Positions 8,406-17,700 of a stretch of DNA of 64,000 bases are shown piece by piece. Location of the stretch: NCBI GenBank assembly GCA_964601805.1, contig CAZROW010000003.1:14132-78131 (forward strand), given 5' to 3'. Numbering within the stretch: the stretch's first letter is position 1; every line of letters starts with the position of its first letter. Under the pieces are notes generated by a model. That model was given only the letters and a program-made list of their open reading frames with translations. It was not told where the DNA came from and ran no database searches. This DNA comes from Eutrophocola sp964601805. Lineage in GTDB: Bacteria; Pseudomonadota; Gammaproteobacteria; Pseudomonadales; Pseudohongiellaceae. The position numbers were made by a program, and so were the translations under genes.

Positions 8406-10196
8406 ATGTCCAATGGCGTTCTCGCAATCTTGTCCCTTTTGCCCATCATTTCCGTGGCGGTATTCCTGGTCATGCTGCGCTGGCCGGCCAGTCGCGCCAT
8501 GCCGATCTGCTATATCGTGGCAGTCCTGCTGGCCCTGTTTATCTGGCAGGTGCCTTTCGTGAGGGTCATGGCGGCTTCGGTCAACGGCCTCATTGATGCC
8601 ATTGAACTGATCTACATTATTTTCGGTGCCATCCTGCTCCTGAATACCTTGCAGGAGAGCGGCGCCATCCAGAGTATTCGCAAGGGATTTTCGGACATCA
8701 CGCCGGACCGGCGTATCCAGGTCATCATTATTGCCTGGCTGTTCGGCTCCTTCATCGAGGGTTCGGCAGGTTTTGGCACGCCTGCTGCCGTGGCCGTGCC
8801 CCTGATGGTAGGCCTGGGCTTTCCGGCCATGGCCGCCGTGGTTTCAGGCATGATCATCCAGAGCACACCGGTATCGTTTGGTGCGCTGGGTACACCCATG
8901 CTCACCGGTGTTTATACCGGTCTTGAGGGAGATGCCGAGGTGCAGGCTTTTGCCCTGCAGATGGGCATGGATCACCTTGAACTTGTGTCCTTTATTGCTG
9001 CCAGGGTGGCCTTTTTGCATGCCATTGCCGGCACGTTCATTCCCATGATCCTGGTCGCTGTCATGACCCAGTTTTTTGGCAAGAACAGGTCGTTTACCGA
9101 AGGCTTGAAAATATGGAAGTTTGCCTTGTTTGCCGCTTTTTCCATGACGATTCCCTATGCCCTGGTAGCGCGTTACCTGGGCCCGGAGTTCCCTTCATTG
9201 TTTGGCGGTCTTATCGGCCTGGCCATCGTGGTCACTGCGGCCAAGAAAGGCTTCCTGATGCCAAAAGAAGACGAGATCTGGCAGTTTCCCGAGCGCAGCG
9301 AATGGGATTCCCACTGGATCGGCAAAATTGAAATGGAAGAAAAGAAATTTGAGGGGCCGGTAATGAGCATCATCAAGGCCTGGATGCCCTACATCATCGT
9401 GGCCGGTTTGCTGATCATTACCCGCCTGCCGCAACTGCCGTTTCTGGGCATGTTGCGCGGAGAAATTGCCACGTTCACCATCAGCAATATTTTCAATACG
9501 CCGCTCGGACAATCGGTGCAGCCGTTTTATTCGCCGGCGGCCCTGTTTATCACGGTGTCCATCATCACGTATTTTGTCCATGGCATGGACAGCAAATCGT
9601 ACGTCAATGCCTGGAAGACATCCGGCAAGACCATGTTGTCCGCCGGGACCGCGCTGGTATTCACCGTACCCATGGTGCAGGTTTTCCTTAACTCGGACGG
9701 GGGTGCCTCCGGCTACCAGGAGATGCCCATTGAACTGGCTGAAGGCGTTGCAGCCCTGGCCGGCAATGCCTGGCCCTTCTTCTCCACCTTCATCGGCGGC
9801 ATGGGTGCTTTTGTTGCTGGCAGCAACACGGTAAGCAACATGATGTTTTCGCTCTTCCAGTTTGGTGTCGGCGAGCGTATCGGTGCCGACCCGACCTGGA
9901 TTGTGGCGTTGCAGGCAGTAGGTGGTGCCGCAGGTAATACTATCTGTGTTCACAACGTGGTGGCGGCATCAGCCGTGGTTGGACTGATCGGCCGTGAAGG
10001 CGAGGTCATTCGCAAGACCCTTCTGGTGTTTATCTATTACGCCCTGTTCACCGGTGCAGTCGGTTATGGCATTATCGCCACCGCGAGCGGCAACATGTTC
10101 AATATCGGTTACATCATTGCAGCGATGATCGTTGTCAGCGCGATAGCCATTATCATCAAATATGGAGTGAGCCAGGATCAGATAAGCGCGAGTTAG
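8406..10196 (+). CDS. LctP-family L-lactate/glycolate permease
   Basis: A 596-residue, highly hydrophobic inner-membrane protein with at least a dozen predicted transmembrane segments. It carries the hallmark blocks of the LctP family: GSFIEGSAGFGTPAAVAVPL, QSTPVSFGALGTPML and, near the end, GAAGNTICVHNVVAA. Members move lactate or glycolate with protons. It is slightly longer than E. coli LldP (about 550), because of a charged loop around residues 290-320. No lactate or glycolate dehydrogenase is adjacent, so which acid is carried cannot be told. It is divergent from korA and 50 bases upstream of the DsbA-like gene. Confidence 0.9.
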   Translation: MSNGVLAILSLLPIISVAVFLVMLRWPASRAMPICYIVAVLLALFIWQVPFVRVMAASVNGLIDAIELIYIIFGAILLLNTLQESGAIQSIRKGFSDITPDRRIQVIIIAWLFGSFIEGSAGFGTPAAVAVPLMVGLGFPAMAAVVSGMIIQSTPVSFGALGTPMLTGVYTGLEGDAEVQAFALQMGMDHLELVSFIAARVAFLHAIAGTFIPMILVAVMTQFFGKNRSFTEGLKIWKFALFAAFSMTIPYALVARYLGPEFPSLFGGLIGLAIVVTAAKKGFLMPKEDEIWQFPERSEWDSHWIGKIEMEEKKFEGPVMSIIKAWMPYIIVAGLLIITRLPQLPFLGMLRGEIATFTISNIFNTPLGQSVQPFYSPAALFITVSIITYFVHGMDSKSYVNAWKTSGKTMLSAGTALVFTVPMVQVFLNSDGGASGYQEMPIELAEGVAALAGNAWPFFSTFIGGMGAFVAGSNTVSNMMFSLFQFGVGERIGADPTWIVALQAVGGAAGNTICVHNVVAASAVVGLIGREGEVIRKTLLVFIYYALFTGAVGYGIIATASGNMFNIGYIIAAMIVVSAIAIIIKYGVSQDQISAS

Positions 10197-10246
10197 ACAC
10201 AACAGAACTGACAGAGGTTTCTTGATCGAAACAGCAGACCCAGACT

Positions 10247-10945
10247 ATGTCCAAGAAAGAAGAACAGCGAAAGATAAAGGAAGAAAAACAGGCAGCGGCA
10301 CGGCGCAGGGAAAAGCGTAACGCCCTGTTGATCAAGGTGGGTGCCGTCATCCTGGTTCCCATAGTCCTGGTGGTGTTCTACCAGGGCCTTTTCACGGGCC
10401 CGCCGGCCTTGCCACCTGACCTGGTGGGTGAGGCTGATCACGTACGCGGCAATCCCGAAGCGCCTGTGACGGTGACCATGTATGCCGATTTCCAGTGTCC
10501 GGCCTGCCAAATCGAATACCAGGTGATCGCCAGGGCGTGGCCGCGCATACGTGACGATGTGCAACTGATTTACCGTTATTTCCCGCTGGATACCCATCGC
10601 TTTTCATTTCAGGCTGCGCGTTTTGCAGAAGCTGCGGGCTTGCAGGGCAAGTTCTGGGAAATGCATGACCTGTTGTTTGCCAACCAGCAGGCCTGGAGTT
10701 TCGTGGAAGACCCAACGCTGATGTTTGAGGATTACGCGGAACAGATTGGCCTGGATATGGCGCAGCTTCGGGCTGATATTGAACGCTCAGAGGTGCGAGC
10801 CAAGATCGTTTCTGACCAGCAGGGTGGTGTTCGCGCCGGTGTGCGCAGTACACCTGCCCTGTTTATCAATGGTCGCCAGGTAGCCAATCCGCAAAGCCCG
10901 GCAGGATTGATTGATCTTATCGAAGAAGCACAAGCGGAAGGCTAG
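10247..10945 (+). CDS. Membrane-anchored DsbA-like thioredoxin-fold protein
   Basis: A 232-residue protein. Residues 1-26 are a strongly charged cytoplasmic helix (KKEEQRKIKEEKQAAARRREKR), followed by one transmembrane segment (about 27-48) and a periplasmic thioredoxin-like domain. The active site is FQCPACQ (Cys84, Cys87) and the cis-proline loop is RSTPALFINGRQV, both intact, so a dithiol oxidase/isomerase or reductase role is expected (DsbA/Thioredoxin_4 group). It follows the permease gene by 50 bases on the same strand and may be co-transcribed. A hairpin and a REP sequence follow it. Its oxidation partner is not encoded nearby. Confidence 0.85.
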   Translation: MSKKEEQRKIKEEKQAAARRREKRNALLIKVGAVILVPIVLVVFYQGLFTGPPALPPDLVGEADHVRGNPEAPVTVTMYADFQCPACQIEYQVIARAWPRIRDDVQLIYRYFPLDTHRFSFQAARFAEAAGLQGKFWEMHDLLFANQQAWSFVEDPTLMFEDYAEQIGLDMAQLRADIERSEVRAKIVSDQQGGVRAGVRSTPALFINGRQVANPQSPAGLIDLIEEAQAEG

Positions 10946-10999
10946 CTCCAGCAGTCTTTTACGCTCAATTTCTTTTCAGAATTTACGGGAAGTGGTCGA

Positions 11000-11016
11000 G
11001 GCGCTCGTTGAGCGCC
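11000..11016. repeat. Perfect hairpin next to REP sequence
   Basis: GGCGCTC-GTT-GAGCGCC, 7-bp perfect stem, touching the REP at 11017-11054. It lies between the convergent DsbA-like and lytic transglycosylase genes. There is no T-run on either side, so it is at best a weak terminator. Confidence 0.5.
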
Positions 11017-11054
11017 ATGCCGGATGACGGCCCTGCGGGCCTCTTCCGGCCTAC
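11017..11054 (-). repeat. REP sequence, family A (diverged single copy)
   Basis: Imperfect palindrome ATGCCGGATGACGGCC..GGGCC..CCGGCCTAC. Read on the minus strand it starts with the GTAGGCCGG head seen in the other family-A copies. The 3' end touches the end of the lytic transglycosylase gene (11057). Confidence 0.7.
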
Positions 11055-11056
11055 TG

Positions 11057-12259
11057 TCAGAGTGCCCTTAATCCTTCAAGCAGTTCAAAGTTGGCGTAAC
11101 CGTCGGTGGGCAGGCCTGCGCTGGCCTGGTAGCTGCGGATTGCTGCCCGGGTCATGGAACCGGCAATGCCATCGGGCGTGCCGGTGTCAAAGCCCTGTTC
11201 ATTCAGCAGCGTTTGCAGTTCGATGACCTCATCGCGACTCAAGGGACGTTCTGCTCCGGAAGGCATGTTTTCAATGGGTCCGCCACCAACGAAGCGGTCG
11301 GCCAGGTGGCCCACGGAAATGGCATAAAAGGTTGAGCGGTTCCACACCATGGTAGTGCGGTAGTTCTGGTAGGTAAGAAAAGCAGGCCCATTTGCCCCCG
11401 CCGGCAAGACAATGGAACCCAGCATGTCGGCATTGCCGAGTGGCTGGCCATTGACGCGGGTAACGCCAAGGCGGTTCCACTCTGTCACGGTTTTGCGAAC
11501 CCCGGTACCGGTCTGGGTAAAGTCAAATCCTGCCGGAAGGATGACTTCCCGCCCCCAGCGTTCATCACCCTGCCAGCCATTTTGTGACAGGTAGTTGGCA
11601 GCGGATGTCATGACATCGGGGACACTGTTCCAGATGTCGATTCGGCCATCGCCGTCACCGTCTTTTGCGTAAGAGTAAAAAGTGGACGGCATGAACTGAC
11701 ATTGCCCCATGGCGCCAGCCCAGGAGCCGGACATTTGGTCGGCCGCGATATGACCTTCATCAATGATGCGCAGTGCGGTGATGAGCTCCTTGCGGAAAAA
11801 ATCGCTTCGACGTGGATCGAATGCGAGTGTGGCAAGGGCATTGATTACCGAGAAACCACCGGTAAAGTCACCAAAGTTGCTCTCCAGGGCCCAGAAAGAC
11901 ACCAGGTAATGGGGCTGGACACCATACTCGTCCCGAATCCTGTTGAACAGGTCGCTGTAATCCTCGAGCAGGCGCTGTCCGCGGGCAATACGGGCATCAC
12001 TGAGGCGGTTGTTCATGTAGCCGGCAAAGGTCTGGACAAATTCCGGTTGGCTGCGATCCAGTTCCAGTACCCTGGGTATGGGTTCCTCAACGGTGGCAAA
12101 GGCAGCTTCGATGGTTGCTGCACTGATGCCTTCCTGCAGCGCTTCCTCACGCAGTTCATTTAACCAGTCGGCAAATGACTGCTCCTGGGCATGCAAAGCT
12201 GGGGCAATGACCAGAAAAGAAAAAGTGATGATGGAGAAGGTTGTTCTTAACATGCTCAT
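11057..12259 (-). CDS. MltB-type lytic murein transglycosylase with peptidoglycan-binding domain
   Basis: About 400 residues from the preferred ATG at 12259. The frame stays open to a GTG at 12322 that would overlap the regulator gene, but only the inner start opens into a signal peptide (ending PALHA, residue ~24). The SLT_2 lysozyme-like domain (about 30-320) holds the catalytic Glu in VSFWALESNFGDFTGG and the family marks GSWAGAMGQCQFMPSTFY and DGDGDGRIDIWNSVPD. A C-terminal PG_binding_1 domain (about 340-400; LQTLLNEQGFDTGTPDGIAG) anchors it to murein. It cleaves glycan strands, leaving 1,6-anhydro-MurNAc ends. It lies directly downstream of the BaeSR-like pair on the same strand, so it may belong to that envelope-stress transcript. 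Confidence 0.9.
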   Translation of the reverse strand: MSMLRTTFSIITFSFLVIAPALHAQEQSFADWLNELREEALQEGISAATIEAAFATVEEPIPRVLELDRSQPEFVQTFAGYMNNRLSDARIARGQRLLEDYSDLFNRIRDEYGVQPHYLVSFWALESNFGDFTGGFSVINALATLAFDPRRSDFFRKELITALRIIDEGHIAADQMSGSWAGAMGQCQFMPSTFYSYAKDGDGDGRIDIWNSVPDVMTSAANYLSQNGWQGDERWGREVILPAGFDFTQTGTGVRKTVTEWNRLGVTRVNGQPLGNADMLGSIVLPAGANGPAFLTYQNYRTTMVWNRSTFYAISVGHLADRFVGGGPIENMPSGAERPLSRDEVIELQTLLNEQGFDTGTPDGIAGSMTRAAIRSYQASAGLPTDGYANFELLEGLRAL

Positions 12260-12312
12260 GATTGATGTTCCCTGGACTGGCGTTATAGCTGCCAGACCGC
12301 TAAACCCTGTTA

Positions 12313-12984
12313 CTACTGCCACTCAAACTTGTAGCCGACGGCATACAGAGAGTGGATCAGTTCCACATCAGGCAGCTTCTCGGCAATTTTCTTGCGCAGT
12401 TTCTTGATATGGCTGTCGATAGTCCTGTCGCTGACAACCCGGCCATCGTTGTAAATCTTGTCGACCAGCACACTGCGTGAAAATATCCTGCCAGGCTGGT
12501 CAGACAGTACTTTCAGCAACTGGAACTCCACGGCGGTCAGGTTGAGATCCTGGCCATTGATGGTGGCCTTGTAAGTGTCCGTATCCAGGACGAGTCCCTT
12601 GTCAGACAGGTTTTCCGTGCTTTCCGCACGCCGTAGCACAGCCTTGACCCGGGCCACCACTTCGCGGGGACTGAAGGGTTTGCAGATGTAGTCATCGGCT
12701 CCCAGTTCCAGGCCCAACAGGCGATCGATTTCCTCAACCTTGGCAGTGATCATGATAATGGGAAGGCCGGATGCCTTGCGCACATCCTTGCAAATCTCGG
12801 CACCGGGTTTGCCCGGTAACATCAGGTCCAGCAGCATGAGACTGGTCGAGTTATTGGCAAGCCAGTCCTCAACCTCTGACCCGTCATTGAGCACACTGAC
12901 TTCAAACCCGCTCTGGACCAGATAGTCCTGGAGCAGGGAGGCAATCTTCATTTCATCCTCAACAATCAAAATATGCTGGCTCAT
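12313..12984 (-). CDS. baeR: BaeR-like OmpR-family response regulator
   Basis: A 223-residue regulator. The receiver domain has acidic D10/E11, phosphoacceptor Asp53 (LLDLMLPG), Thr80 and Lys102. The DNA-binding winged helix carries LTAVEFQLLKVLSDQPGRIF and RTIDSHIKKLRKKI. The segment EEIDRLLGLELGADDYICKP followed by SPREVVARVK is what E. coli BaeR carries in the same place, so this is best read as the BaeR type (envelope stress, efflux control). The partner kinase lies 141 bases upstream on the same strand. A GTGTA-TCAG-TACAC inverted repeat sits in the gap just upstream of its ATG. Target genes are not evident beyond the adjacent lytic transglycosylase. Confidence 0.85.
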   Translation of the reverse strand: MSQHILIVEDEMKIASLLQDYLVQSGFEVSVLNDGSEVEDWLANNSTSLMLLDLMLPGKPGAEICKDVRKASGLPIIMITAKVEEIDRLLGLELGADDYICKPFSPREVVARVKAVLRRAESTENLSDKGLVLDTDTYKATINGQDLNLTAVEFQLLKVLSDQPGRIFSRSVLVDKIYNDGRVVSDRTIDSHIKKLRKKIAEKLPDVELIHSLYAVGYKFEWQ

Positions 12985-13125
12985 AACTTTGCAACCTCTG
13001 TGTATCAGTACACTAGTCTAATTCGGTAAAGGGCACCCGGCAAATAGATATACATCAAGCTACCTTTACTGAAGTTGAATAAAGCAAGCCGGGAAGGAAG
13101 GTAAAAACTGTCAGAAGGGTGGTAA

Positions 13126-14583
13126 TCAGGCTGGCAGGCAGGGAATCTGGATCACCAGTTTGAGACCGCCCAGGCTGGAATGTTCTGCCCGGATGGTGCC
13201 GTCATGGGCTTCCACGATGTTCTTGCAAATGGCCAGGCCAAGGCCAGATCCGCCCTGTGCGCGGTTGCGTGAGGAATCTACCCGGTAGAGCCTGTCAAAC
13301 AAATGGCTAAGGTCCTCATCGGAAACACCAGGCTTGGAATCAAACCACTCGATGACCACATGCTTGTCCTGCTTGTTGATATTGATGACCAGTTCACCAC
13401 CATCTTCGGTATAACGGCATGTATTCTGGAATAGGTTATCGAACAATTGCAGCAGGCGATTCTCATCGGCACTGACCCAGGTATTCTTTTTCACTTCATT
13501 ACTGATGTTCAGGGTCAGCTTGATGTCGTGTTTTTCCAGCCTGCTCCTGCTCATGTCACAGGATCTTTCAAAGGTGTCGTAAAGGTTGACCCGCTCTCTC
13601 TGGTAGATCAGTGCGCCCTGGTCCGACATCGACAGCTCATGCAGGTCGTTGACAAGTGCATTGAGGTGAACGACTTCATGGTGAAGTGAATTGATGGTAT
13701 CCGGGTTCATGGGACGAATGCCGTCCTGTAACGACTCCAGTTCACCCTGCAGGATGGACAGTGGTGTGCGCAGTTCATGGGAAATATCGGCAATCCACTG
13801 CTGGCGGGCCTGCCGGTTCTGGTCAAGTGTGTCTGCCAGGGAGTTGAAATCCGCAGATAACCGGGTCAATTCGTCGGAGCCTCGCACAGGAATACGGGAG
13901 GTGTAATCCCCGTTGGCCAATGCCCGGGTGCCATGGACGAGATCGCGAATAGGCCTGACCATGAAGGTGGACAGGGGAAATGCTATGAGGGCGGAAATCA
14001 CCCCCAGGAACAGGGCAAACAGGAAAAAGGTGTTTTTCTGTTGTTCAGCATAGAGCAGGTCAGCTTGCTCAGAGAGCACCTGTCGACTGGTGACGGCCAG
14101 GAAACCGACAGTTTCACCGCGCACGATAATCGGATTCAGGTTTGCCTCGGGCAAGGCATCTGCTGTACCCCAGATAATTGACTGGTCGGCATCCAGCAAA
14201 GCCAGGTAGGGACGGGCCGGGCTGTATTCCGACGTGTAGTACCAGTCATTGGGGGAAAAGCCGATGGGAGGTCCGGGGCGTTGCTGGATACCGCGCCTGG
14301 AATCGAGAGTTGGGTTAGGGTCAACCGAGCTTTCGATACTGTCCCTGATCAGGTCGCCGAACTTGTCGAAATCTTCACGGATGGGGTCCCATGAACCAGT
14401 GTGTTTGTAAAAGTTTTTCAGGCCATCGACGAGTGCAGGTACCTGGCGTTCCTCGATTCGGGAAATATATTCCAGGAAGCCACTGTCAAAGTTGTATCGT
14501 CCAATACTGTACATCGCCACGTACACAAGAAGATGCGCAGACAGAATGGAGAAAAACAGCTTGTATTTGATACTCAGGCCCAT
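13126..14583 (-). CDS. baeS: BaeS-like sensor histidine kinase
   Basis: A 485-residue membrane kinase. It has a first transmembrane segment at about 8-28, a periplasmic sensor region (~30-183), a second transmembrane segment (~185-205), HAMP (~208-260), a HisKA domain with phosphoacceptor His269 (ADISHELRTPLSIL), and a HATPase domain with the N-box region (LFDNLFQNTCRYTEDGG) and GGSGLGLAICKNIVEAHDG. The HLSMSDQGAL-like stretch (ELSMSDQGALIYQ) also occurs in E. coli BaeS. The second G-box is DSKPGVSD, slightly unusual but similar to BaeS. The periplasmic part has a Pro-rich PGPPIG segment. It forms an operon with the BaeR-like gene downstream. Confidence 0.87.
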   Translation of the reverse strand: MGLSIKYKLFFSILSAHLLVYVAMYSIGRYNFDSGFLEYISRIEERQVPALVDGLKNFYKHTGSWDPIREDFDKFGDLIRDSIESSVDPNPTLDSRRGIQQRPGPPIGFSPNDWYYTSEYSPARPYLALLDADQSIIWGTADALPEANLNPIIVRGETVGFLAVTSRQVLSEQADLLYAEQQKNTFFLFALFLGVISALIAFPLSTFMVRPIRDLVHGTRALANGDYTSRIPVRGSDELTRLSADFNSLADTLDQNRQARQQWIADISHELRTPLSILQGELESLQDGIRPMNPDTINSLHHEVVHLNALVNDLHELSMSDQGALIYQRERVNLYDTFERSCDMSRSRLEKHDIKLTLNISNEVKKNTWVSADENRLLQLFDNLFQNTCRYTEDGGELVININKQDKHVVIEWFDSKPGVSDEDLSHLFDRLYRVDSSRNRAQGGSGLGLAICKNIVEAHDGTIRAEHSSLGGLKLVIQIPCLPA

Positions 14584-14754
14584 AAAAAAAGCGACGAAAT
14601 GACTGTGGTTGGAGGCTCCCGAACCGGCTACTATACAAGGGAACCAGATGCTTTAAAAAATTTTTTCAGAACACCGGTTATGTTTCATAATATTTGCACA
14701 TATTTACCGGCTTGAACTGCACCTGCACCACTTCCAGACACTGCTGAACCTGCC

Positions 14755-17700
14755 ATGATTTTTGACGGCTTTCATCCCGCAACCCGCGACTGGTTTGAAA
14801 ACAACCTGGGCAATCCCACGCCTGCGCAGGAGCAAGCCTGGCCGGCGATCCAGCATAATGATCACACGCTGATTGCCGCTCCTACCGGCAGCGGTAAAAC
14901 CCTGGCGGCGTTTTATGTGGCCATTGATCGCCTGGTACAACAGGCACTTCGCCATGAACTGGCACCGGCAACGCAAATCATCTACGTCTCCCCGCTGAAA
15001 GCGCTCAGCAATGATATTCATCGCAACCTGCAGGTGCCCCTTGAAGGTATCTGTGAGGCTTTACGTGAGCAGGGTTGTTCGGGTGTTGATATTCGTGTGG
15101 CCGTGCGTACCGGCGACACTTCCCAGTATGAACGCCAGCAGATGCTGAAGAACCCGCCTCATATCCTGGTCACCACGCCGGAGTCGCTTTACCTGTTGTT
15201 GACCAGTAAGGGGGGCAGGGGGATTCTGTCAGCGGCCAATACCCTGATCATTGATGAAATTCACGCCCTGCTGGGAGACAAGCGGGGTGCCCATCTGTCA
15301 CTGTCTGTCGAACGCCTTGAGCAGCTCACCGGAAAACGCCTGCAGCGCATCGGACTGTCTGCCACACAAAAACCGATTGATGACGTGGCCCGCTACCTGG
15401 TGGGCAAACACCAGGTGGATGAGGAGGGGAAGGCTGACTGTGTCATTGTCGATAGCGGTCACCGCAAGACACTGGACGTAAGCCTGGAAGTCCCCGGTTC
15501 GCCATTGACCGCCCTGATGAGCAATGAAGTGTGGGAAGAGCTCTATGAACGCCTGGTCGAGTTGGTGGAAAGCCACCAGACAACCCTGATTTTTGTTAAC
15601 ACACGTCGGTTGGCAGAGCGCCTTGCCCTGTCGCTTGGCGAGCGCATCGGCGAGCAGGCAGTCTCTTCCCATCATGGCAGCATGAGCAAGGAGCATCGCT
15701 TCGAGGCAGAGCAGAAACTTAAAACTGGCCAGTTGCGGGTGCTGGTTGCCACTGCCTCCATGGAACTGGGAATTGATATTGGCTCGGTCAACCTGGTCGT
15801 GCAGTTTTCCTCCCCTAAAAGTATTTCAGCTTTCCTGCAGCGCGTAGGTCGCAGCGGACACCAGGTCGGCGGGGTGCCCAAGGGCATCCTGTTCCCCCTG
15901 ACCCGTGATGACCTGGTGGAATGTACGGCGCTGCTGGACAGTGTCAGGCGGGGTGAACTGGACCAGTTATGTATACCTGACAAACCCCTGGATATCCTGT
16001 CGCAACATATCGTGGCTGAAGCCGGTGCCTGTGAGGCCGAGGAAGAAGGTTTGTCCCTGGATGAGCTGTTCACCCTTTTTAATCGGGCGTGGTCCTACCG
16101 CAACCTGTCCCGCGAAGAGTTTGACCAGCTGGTGATGATGCTGGGCGAAGGCTACAGCTCACGTCGCGGCCGCAGTGGTGCCTTGCTGCACCTGGACAGG
16201 ATCAATGGCAGGATCAGGCCGCGCAAGTCGGCCCGTCTGACCGCGCTGACCAACGGCGGAGCCATTCCCGACATGTTCGAATACCAGGTGGTACTGGACC
16301 CCGATGACATTGTCGTGGGCAGTCTCAACGAAGACTTTGCCCTGGAATCCCTGCCGGGTGACATTTTTACGCTGGGGCATCACAGCTGGCGCATGCTGCG
16401 AGTGGATGGCCTGAAGATTCGCGTGGCCGATGCCGAGGGACAGCCGCCCACAGTGCCATTCTGGTTTGGTGAGGGCGCAGGCAGATCGCGTGAACTGTCC
16501 GAGTCGGTATCGCGATTGCGTAAAACATTGCGTGACCGCCTGGACGCCAGTGACCAGGACGCGGTGGCCTGGCTGGTCAATGAATTAGGGCTGCAGCAGT
16601 CACCGGCCGAGCAACTGGTGCACTACCTGAAAGCGGGCAGCGATGCCCTGGAGGTCATGCCGAGTCGCGACTGTCTTGTCATGGAGCGCTTTTTTGACGA
16701 AGTGGGTGATATGCACCTGGTCATACACTCACCTTTTGGCAGTCGCATGAACCGGGCCTGGGGCCTGGCACTGCGCAAGCGCTTTTGCCGCAGCTTCAAC
16801 TTTGAATTGCAGGCGGCAGCCAACGAGGACAGCATTGTTATTTCCCTGGGACCTGTGCACAGCTTTGAAGTGGCCGATGTCTACCGTTACCTGAATGTGG
16901 CCAGTGTGCAGGACGTGCTGGTCCAGGCCCTGCTGGATGCCCCCATGTTTGAATCGCGCTGGCGTTGGAATGCCACGCGTTCGCTGGCTATCCAGCGCAA
17001 CCGTAATGGCAAACGCGTACCACCACAGTTCCAGCGCATGCAGGCAGAAGACCTCATTGCCCAGGTCTTTCCTGACCAGCTTGCCTGCCAGGAAAACCTG
17101 ACCGGCAAACGTGAAATTCCTGAACACCCCCTGGTACAGCAGACCATCCATGACTGCCTGACCGAGGCCATGGATATTGATGAGCTGAAGTCCCTGCTGA
17201 CGGCGATGGAAAATGAGTCACTGGAAATGGTGGCCAGGGATTTACGTGAACCATCGCCTTTTGCCCAGGAAATTATCAATGCCAGGCCCTATGCTTTTCT
17301 GGATGATGCCCCGTTTGAGGAGCGTCGAACCAATGCCATTCGCAATCGCAGCTGGCTTGACCCGGCAGAAACCGATGATTTCAGTGCGCTGGACCTGGCG
17401 GCTATCGAGCGGGTCAGGGAAGAAGCCTGGCCCTGGATCAGGTCGGCGGACGAGCTCCATGATGCCCTGTTGATCCTGGGCTTCATGACCGATGCGGAAA
17501 TGAGTGCAGGGCCGGATGGCGAAAATTACCGGGTGTACCTGGAGCCCCTTTTAGAGGAAGGGCGAGTCACGCTGGCAAGTCATGGTGAGACCCGGCTCTG
17601 GATTGCCGCTGAACGCCAACCCTGGTTTCGCCAACTCGACTCTGCTTTCACGTTTGACCCAGCCCTTGAGCTGCCGGAGTCCCTTGCCAGCATCGACCTT

